From Aquabacterium commune (GTDB lineage: Bacteria > Pseudomonadota > Gammaproteobacteria > Burkholderiales > Burkholderiaceae_C), in NCBI RefSeq assembly GCF_004362855.1, contig NZ_SNXW01000002.1:434001-498000 (forward strand): a DNA stretch of 64,000 nucleotides. Reading direction: 5' to 3'. Below the pieces are notes generated by a model. That model did not search any database, had not been told where the DNA came from, and saw only the letters and a program-made list of their open reading frames with translations. The position numbers were made by a program, and so were the translations under genes. This document shows positions 58,851 to 64,000 of the stretch, piece by piece (the stretch's first letter is position 1; every line of letters begins with the position of its first letter).

Positions 58851-58874
58851 AAGGCGCCCCTCGCGGAGCGCCTT
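58851..58874. terminator. Terminator between the IclR gene and the porin
   Basis: AAGGCGC (58851-58857) pairs with GCGCCTT (58868-58874). The A-run at 58847-58852 makes a U-run on the minus strand, so it stops porin transcripts best; it also sits 13 bases after the IclR stop. Confidence 0.75.
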
Positions 58875-58924
58875 GTCGTGTGTCAGGCCTTCAGGCTGCG
58901 TTCAGCCCGCAACCCACCGCTGCA

Positions 58925-60054
58925 TCAGAAGCGGTGCACGATGCCCGCCTGGATGCCCTGGATGCGGCGACCATTGACGTCGTTGCCCGAGAAGTTCGGG
59001 CTCACGCCGGCCGAGCCCGAAGGACGGAAGCCAGCGTTGTTGTCGTTGCTCATGGTCTCGTACATGGCCAGCAGCGTGGTGCGCTTGCTCACGTCGTAGT
59101 ACGCACCGATCGAACCACCCTTGGCGCCACGGCCGGAGTTCGAGGTGTCCACGATCTTGCCGTACAGCGCGCCCACGCGCAGCTTCGGTGTGACGCGGTA
59201 GTCGGCCGACAGCTGCACGATGTTGTAGAAGCGGTTGGCATCGGCGTTCGTGCCAGCCACCAGTGCGCCTACGTTGCCCAGGATGGTGGCAGCGTTGTTG
59301 CCGTCGGCGGAAGCTGTGCTGTTGTTGCTGCGGATGAAGGTCGCGTAGATCTTGCCCTGGCCGTAGTCGTAGTTGGCGTACAGGTTGCGGTAGGTGATGG
59401 CCTTCTTGACCGTGATGGCAGCGCCCTTGTTGGGCTTGCCCGTGATGTCGGCGTAGCCCACGCGGAAGGGGCCGTTCACGTAGTCGGCGGCCAGCTGATA
59501 GACAGCCTGTGCGCCCATGCCCGCGGTGGACTCACCCGGTGCGTAGTGCGCCTCCAGCTGCAGGCCCGACCAGCGCGGCGAAATCCAGGCCAGGTCGTTG
59601 CTGTAGCGCGAGGGCGTGCCGAAGTTGTTGACGATGGAGCCCAGGGTGCGCGAGCTGTAATCGATGTAGTCGCCGCGGAAGAAGATCGCGGTGTTCTGGC
59701 GCCCGATGCGGAACTCACCGGCCTGCGGCGTGGCCACGCCCACCCAGGCCTGGCGGTCGAACAGCGAGCCCGAGGTGCCGGAGGCGCCGGTGTCGGCACT
59801 CAGGGCGCCTTCCAGCTGGAACTTGAGGCCATGCCGCCGCCGATGTCTTCCGTGCCCTTCAGGCCGATGCGGCTGCGCAGGAAGGCGCCGTCGCTGACCG
59901 ACTTGATCTTCGCGCCGGAGCTGCTGCTCATGTAGTTCAGGTACTGGTCGATGGTGCCGTACAGCGTCACGGACGAGGTGGCAGCGGCCTGGGCGAAAGC
60001 ACCCGCGCAAGCGCACATCAAGGTGGCGGCGACAGCGGTCTGGTTGAGTTTCAT
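58925..60054 (-). pseudogene. OmpC-type Gram-negative porin, disrupted by a -1 frameshift
   Basis: A trimeric porin of the Burkholderiales type. The N-terminus from 60054 has a signal peptide (MKLNQTAVAATLMCACAGAFAQ) and the mature start SSVTLYGTIDQYLNY, preceded by an AGGAGA ribosome site. After GTEDIGGGMA the frame must change at about 59826-59827: the continuation LKFQLEGALSADTG, SLFDRQAWVG and the C-terminal IQAGIVHRF (terminal Phe) are in another frame. One missing base in GCCTCAAG would restore a GGGMAxKFQLE reading. The rest is intact with no other stop. It could be a real lesion, phase variation or a sequencing error. It is divergent from the ABC transporter and probably serves uptake of the aromatic substrate. 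Confidence 0.85.
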
Positions 60055-60192
60055 GGGGTCTCCTGAGAGAGGACGTGGGGAAGGGATGCGGAGAGGGCGA
60101 CAGGCACTGGGCCGTGACCGGCTCTCCGCCAGCACCCATGGATTGCAACAGCGAGGCACCGCTGTGAACAAGGTGGATGTCGCTCCATTTGC

Positions 60193-60233
60193 GCGCTGAT
60201 CGCTCGATTTGGGCGTTCAGCGCTCCTAAATCG
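60193..60233. promoter_or_regulatory. Interlocked inverted repeats upstream of the porin
   Basis: GCGCTGA (60193-60199) is inverted at TCAGCGC (60217-60223), and CGATTT (60205-60210) is inverted at AAATCG (60228-60233). The 11-mer GCGCTGATCGC at 60193-60203 recurs exactly in inverse orientation at 60479-60489, about 130 bases before the transporter start. This suggests one regulator acting on both divergent units. Confidence 0.45.
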
Positions 60234-60478
60234 GGTTTGCCCTGCTCCGGGTTTACGTGAGGGGATCGCTGTGAAGATCAGCAACAGTTGCCCGTGCACC
60301 ACACCAACGTCCATGCTGCGCCAACCCGATGGATAAAGGCTTCTGAGGCGATGCCACACACCCGCATCGGGCTGAACTTGCATGTTGCCAGCCCCCGAAG
60401 ACACCGGCTTGAGCCTGGCATGCACCACGTGCCGGACGGGGACTAACCCCAGCTTCAATCGATGATCGCGCAAGATGG

Positions 60479-60489
60479 GCGATCAGCGC
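60479..60489. promoter_or_regulatory. Inverse copy of the GCGCTGATCGC element
   Basis: GCGATCAGCGC is the exact reverse complement of the 11-mer at 60193-60203 and lies inside a local hairpin (GGGCG-atca-GCGCCC). It could be the transporter-side operator. Confidence 0.4.
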
Positions 60490-60619
60490 CCAACAGACGG
60501 CTGAGGCCCATTGTGGCTGCGCGGAGAAGTCCCTAACCTGCCATCCATGCAGGGAAAGCGCCGTCTGACACGCCTGCGCCACCTGCCAGCCACCCTCTGG
60601 ACACACCTAGGAGACACCC

Positions 60620-61801
60620 ATGATCGCACCCATGATCGCTCCCGTTCCCGCCCTGTACCGCCGTGCCATCCTGGCCGCTTGCGCCGGCCTGACGCTGACC
60701 CTGGCCGCGCCGCTCACGCAGGCCGCCGACGCCATCCGCATCACCTCCATCCAGGAGCTGTCGGGCACGGGCGCCACCGCCGGCACCAACTTCAAGAACG
60801 GCATGGCCCTGGCCATCAAGGAAATCAATGCCTCCGGCGGCGTCCTCGGCCAGAAGATCGACGTCACCTTCGCCGACACGCAGAGCAACCCCGGTGTCGC
60901 CAAGGGCCTGGCCCAGAAGGCCGTGGACGATGACGTGTTCGCCGTGTTCGGCCCGGGCTTTTCCGGCTCCATCCTGGTGAGCATGTCGGAGACCCGCCGC
61001 GCCAAGATCCCCAACTTCACCGGTGGCGAAGCCGCATCCGTGACGCTGCAAGGCAACCCCTACGTCTTCCGCACCAGCTTCGGCCAGCAGACCTCCATGC
61101 CCAAGGCCGCACGCTACATGGTGCAGAACCTCAAGGCCAAGACGGTGGCCGTCATCTACGTCAACAACGACTTCGGCAAGGGCGGTCGCGACATGATCAC
61201 CAAGTCGCTGGAGATCATGGGCGCCAAGGTGGTGGCCGACATCTCCACCGACCCGGGCAAGCTGGACTTCTCCGCCCCCGTGCTGCAAGCCAAGCAGAGC
61301 AACGCCGACGTCATCTTCGTCTATACCAACGAAGAAGAAGCCGCCCGCTGCCTGCGCGAACTCAAGAAGCAGGGCGTGACCAAGCCCATCTTCGGCGAGA
61401 CCGTGCTGACCGGCCAGAAGGTGATCGAGCTGGCCGGTGACGCCGCCAACGGCGCCCAGGCCCACATCGGCCTGTCTGTCGATGCGCCCGTGCCCACGAT
61501 GCGCGCCTTCCGCGCCCGCTTCGAGAAGGCCTTCGGCTACATCCCCGACCACAACGGCATCAAGGGCTACACCAGCGTCTATGTGATGAAGGCGGGCATC
61601 GAGAAGGTCGGCAAGGTGGACCGCGCTGCCTTCGCCAAGGCCATGCAAGGCCTGAGCGTCAGCGCCGCCAAGCACCCCGGCGTGCTGATGGACGTGTCCT
61701 ACAACGACAAGGGCGATCTGGACCGCGAGAGCTTCATCGTCGAAGTGCGCAACGGCAAGCAGGAAGTCAAGGAAGTGCTGCCCGCCCTGTCCAAGAAGTG
61801 A
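60620..61801 (+). CDS. ABC transporter substrate-binding protein, LivK-like
   Basis: A 393-residue periplasmic binding protein of the branched-chain amino acid/aromatic acid type. An AGGAGA site precedes the ATG, which begins with a repeat (MIAPMIAP) and a signal peptide cleaved near TQAAD. The mature start IRITSIQELSGTGATAGTNFKNGMALAIKEINASGG is the LivK signature. It is the first gene of a LivKHMG-type operon. Position next to the quinate/protocatechuate genes suggests an aromatic or hydroaromatic acid as ligand, which is inference only. Confidence 0.9.
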   Translation: MIAPMIAPVPALYRRAILAACAGLTLTLAAPLTQAADAIRITSIQELSGTGATAGTNFKNGMALAIKEINASGGVLGQKIDVTFADTQSNPGVAKGLAQKAVDDDVFAVFGPGFSGSILVSMSETRRAKIPNFTGGEAASVTLQGNPYVFRTSFGQQTSMPKAARYMVQNLKAKTVAVIYVNNDFGKGGRDMITKSLEIMGAKVVADISTDPGKLDFSAPVLQAKQSNADVIFVYTNEEEAARCLRELKKQGVTKPIFGETVLTGQKVIELAGDAANGAQAHIGLSVDAPVPTMRAFRARFEKAFGYIPDHNGIKGYTSVYVMKAGIEKVGKVDRAAFAKAMQGLSVSAAKHPGVLMDVSYNDKGDLDRESFIVEVRNGKQEVKEVLPALSKK

Positions 61802-61942
61802 CGTCGGCCTGAGCAGCCAGGGCGCCTGCCGTGAGGCGGTGCCCAGCCCACGCCCTCGCTCACGCTCACGCACGATCCCGCTGCGGCGCCCGCCCCTGGG
61901 CTGCAGCGCCCTCCCCCCCTCCCTCCTCCACCTGGAGCCGAG

Positions 61943-62818
61943 ATGAACGACTTCATCCAATTGCTGCTGTCAGGCCTGGCCTCGGGCAGCATTTACGCCC
62001 TGGCCGCCCTGGGCTTCACCTTGTTGTGGCAAGCCAGCGGCACCATCAATTTCGCGCAAGGCGAGTTCGTCATGCTGCCGGCCTTCATGATGCTGGCCTT
62101 CAGCAGCCTGGGGCTGCCCCTGTTGCTGAGCTTTGCCTTCACCTGCTTCGTGGCGGTGATCGTGCTGGGCTGGGCCTTCAAACGTGGCCTCGCCGACCCG
62201 CTGCTCAAATTCGGGATGATGCCCATCGTGGTGGCCACGCTGGGCCTGTCCATCGCGATGAAGAACGGCATCCGCGCCGGCGTCAGCGCCGAAGCCTTCC
62301 CCTTCCCCAGCCTGTTCGGCGACACCGTGCTGCACCTCGGCTCAGCCGCCATCACCGTGGGTGACCTGGGCACGCTGGCCGCCGCCCTGCTGCTGGTGCT
62401 GGCCACACAGGCCTTCCTGAACAAGACGGTGACCGGCCGCGCCATGCAAGCCGTGGCGCAGAACACCGACAGCGCCACCGTGCTGGGCATCAACGTGCCG
62501 CGCATGATTTTCTACACCTTCGCCATCAATGCGCTGCTGGCCTGTGCCGCCGCGCTGCTGGTGACGCCGGCCTACCTCGCCAAGTTCGACATGGGCGAAG
62601 GCCTGAGCACCAAGGCCTTCTTCGCGGCCATCATCGGCGGCTTCAACAACTCGCGCGGTGCCCTGCTGGGTGGCGTCATCGTCGGCGTGAGCGAGAACCT
62701 GGCCGCCCACTACGTGTCGGCCGCCTACAAGGACGCCGTCGCCCTGGTCATCTTCATGTTCGTCATTCTCGTCAAGCCGCAAGGTCTGCTTGGCAAGAAG
62801 GTCGAGCGCAAGGTCTGA
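61943..62818 (+). CDS. ABC transporter permease, LivH type
   Basis: A 291-residue inner-membrane permease with about eight helices. The N-terminal MNDFIQLLLSGLASGSIYALAALGFTLLW and INFAQGEFVML motifs are LivH hallmarks, and the cytosolic EAA-like loop is present near AVAQNTDSATVLGIN. The 141-base gap after the binding-protein gene is C-rich and contains no recognised element. It overlaps nothing and leads into the LivM-type gene 10 bases later. Confidence 0.92.
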   Translation: MNDFIQLLLSGLASGSIYALAALGFTLLWQASGTINFAQGEFVMLPAFMMLAFSSLGLPLLLSFAFTCFVAVIVLGWAFKRGLADPLLKFGMMPIVVATLGLSIAMKNGIRAGVSAEAFPFPSLFGDTVLHLGSAAITVGDLGTLAAALLLVLATQAFLNKTVTGRAMQAVAQNTDSATVLGINVPRMIFYTFAINALLACAAALLVTPAYLAKFDMGEGLSTKAFFAAIIGGFNNSRGALLGGVIVGVSENLAAHYVSAAYKDAVALVIFMFVILVKPQGLLGKKVERKV

Positions 62819-62828
62819 GGAGCACCCC

Positions 62829-63815
62829 ATGATCAACCGCAACGTCATCGCAGGCGCGATCGGGCTGGCCGTCCTGCTGGCCGTGCCGCCCTTCCTCAAA
62901 AGCTACGGCATCTACCTGTTCAGCTACTGGCTGGTCTATGTGATCGCCAACATGGGCCTGAACCTGACGGTGGGCTATGCCGGTCAGAAGTCCCTGGGGC
63001 ACGCCGCCTTCTTCGGCATCGGCGCCTACACGGTGGCCATCCTGATGAAGGCCGGCATCAGCTTCTGGATCGGCCTGCCCCTGGCCATGGCCGGCTGCTT
63101 CGCCATCGGCCTGGTGCTGGGCTTCCCGGCCCTGCGCGTGCAGACCATCTACCTGGCCTTCGCCACGCTGGGCTTCAACACCGCGGTGTGGCTGGTGATG
63201 CGCAACGAGGAAGGCCTCACGGGTGGCACCTACGGCATCAACGGCATCGGCCGCCCGGAGTTCTTCGGCCTGTCGCTGGAAGGCTCGCTGGCTTTCTACT
63301 ACCTGATCCTGGGCGCCACCATCCTGCTGGGTGCGCTGATGTGGGGCCTGCTGCGCTCGCCCTGGGGCAAGGCCTTCACGGCCCTGCGCGACAACCCCAT
63401 CCGCGCTGAAAGCTTAGGCATCAATGTGCAGGCCTACACGCTGCTGGCCTTTGCCATCGGGGCGATGTATGCCGGCATTGCGGGTGCGCTGTTCGCCTCG
63501 CTGGTGGACTTCATCGAGCCCGGCCCCTTCGCCATCGGCACGTCTTTCATGATGTACCTGATGCTGGTGGTCGGTGGCCCGGGCTACTTCCTGGGCCCGC
63601 TGCTGGGCTCGGCCGTCGGCGTGCTGCTGCCCGAGTGGCTGCGCTTCGCCCAGGCCTGGTACCTGTTCATCTTCGGTGTGGCCGTGGTCCTGCTGATGCT
63701 GTGGCTGCCCGATGGCCTGCTCAGCCTGCCTGACCGCCTCAAGGCCCGCCGCCAAGCCCGCGAGGCGTCTGCCGCCCGCGCCGCCGCTGCTGCCCGTGTT
63801 GGAGGTGCGCAATGA
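62829..63815 (+). CDS. ABC transporter permease, LivM type
   Basis: A 328-residue permease with about ten helices. NMGLNLTVGYAGQKSLGHAAFFGIGAY near residues 45-70 and ALRDNPIRAESLGIN near 190-205 (coupling loop) are LivM hallmarks. I start at MINRNVIAGAIGLAV; an earlier in-frame start would overlap livH and lacks a family match. The C-terminal tail is Arg/Ala-rich. It overlaps the ATPase gene by ATGA. Confidence 0.92.
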   Translation: MINRNVIAGAIGLAVLLAVPPFLKSYGIYLFSYWLVYVIANMGLNLTVGYAGQKSLGHAAFFGIGAYTVAILMKAGISFWIGLPLAMAGCFAIGLVLGFPALRVQTIYLAFATLGFNTAVWLVMRNEEGLTGGTYGINGIGRPEFFGLSLEGSLAFYYLILGATILLGALMWGLLRSPWGKAFTALRDNPIRAESLGINVQAYTLLAFAIGAMYAGIAGALFASLVDFIEPGPFAIGTSFMMYLMLVVGGPGYFLGPLLGSAVGVLLPEWLRFAQAWYLFIFGVAVVLLMLWLPDGLLSLPDRLKARRQAREASAARAAAAARVGGAQ

Positions 63816-64000
63816 GTCCCGTTCTGAAAGTCAGCAAGCTCAAGAAGGCCTACGGCGCCATCCAGGCCGTGGGTGGGGTGTCCTTCGATGTCCGCCCCGG
63901 CGAGATCTTCGGCGTCATCGGGCCCAACGGCTCGGGCAAGACGACGATGTTCAACTCGGTGCTGGGCCAGATCACCCCCGACGAGGGCCAGATCGAGCTC
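63812..64000 (+). CDS. ABC transporter ATPase, LivG type (5' part only)
   Basis: The first 63 codons are visible; the gene runs off the right edge. It starts MSPVLKVSKLKKAYGAIQAVGG and contains the Walker A loop GPNGSGKTT in the first 45 residues, then the LivG-type FNSVLGQITPDEG. It is the fourth gene of the uptake operon and a livF-like gene is expected beyond the window. Confidence 0.92.
   Translation, partial: MSPVLKVSKLKKAYGAIQAVGGVSFDVRPGEIFGVIGPNGSGKTTMFNSVLGQITPDEGQIEL

Larger units (their letters stand above)
60055..60619. other. 565-base divergent regulatory region between porin and ABC transporter
   Basis: No coding sequence recognised. It contains a pair of interlocked inverted repeats at 60193-60233 and an 11-bp inverted copy of GCGCTGATCGC at 60479-60489, described separately. 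It must hold the porin promoter (minus) and the transporter promoter (plus). Confidence 0.6.

Overview
The window is a high-GC stretch of chromosome from a betaproteobacterium, most likely order Burkholderiales (Comamonadaceae or Sphaerotilus/Leptothrix-like). I infer this from the rplU-rpmA-obgE-proB block followed by rppH and proS, from OmpC-type porins, a phasin, LivK-type transporters and very GC-rich third codon positions. No rRNA, tRNA, CRISPR array, transposase or integrase was recognised. Genus and species cannot be fixed from the sequence alone.

Layout. 1-9.9 kb is housekeeping: the end of an outer-membrane-like protein, grxD, ubiX, a lytic transglycosylase, proS, rppH, an AdeT-like solute-binding protein, proB, obgE (with an unusual basic tail), rpmA and rplU. 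9.9-20.8 kb holds a patatin, a LOG-family protein, moeB, an S41 protease, a CapD/WbpM-type sugar epimerase, small redox and lipoprotein genes, dinB, an orphan flagellar-rod-like gene and a flavoprotein. 20.8-28 kb has two large, translationally coupled STAND-type regulators (a winged-helix ATPase and a SAM/nucleotide-cyclase ATPase), a possible small RNA and a LysR regulator. 28-40 kb holds a giant AsmA/DUF748 protein, a molybdenum hydroxylase operon (IorA/IorB-like plus a MocA-like cytidylyltransferase) with a divergent TetR gene, a kinase-ATPase fusion, a sterol-desaturase-like oxidase, a flavoprotein and slyX. 40-47.6 kb holds an Old Yellow Enzyme, a phasin, a hemolysin III homologue, a coupled PotD-like protein/diguanylate cyclase pair, an MFS exporter and a TetR regulator.

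47.6-64 kb is a catabolic island for protocatechuate and quinate/shikimate. pcaB and a PcaC-PcaD fusion form one operon behind a TetR-like operator. After a 0.66 kb repeat region, a small lipoprotein gene and a Fic gene comes the opposite-strand set aroQ, a QuiC1-like dehydroshikimate dehydratase split into two genes, a PcaQ-type LysR regulator and pcaHG. A divergent PcaR/PobR-type IclR regulator, a frameshifted porin and a LivKHMG-type ABC uptake system (cut by the window end) complete it. Together these would import an aromatic or hydroaromatic acid, convert 3-dehydroquinate to 3-dehydroshikimate to protocatechuate, cleave the ring and decarboxylate. The enol-lactonase half of the fusion lacks its nucleophilic serine, so the next step probably needs another protein.

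The most unusual items are the serine-less PcaC-PcaD fusion, the heptad (21-bp) tandem repeat open on both strands between the two pca blocks, the STAND/cyclase pair with a His where the catalytic Asn should be, the Obg GTPase with a histone-like Lys/Ala tail, and the NspS/MbaA-like sensor pair.
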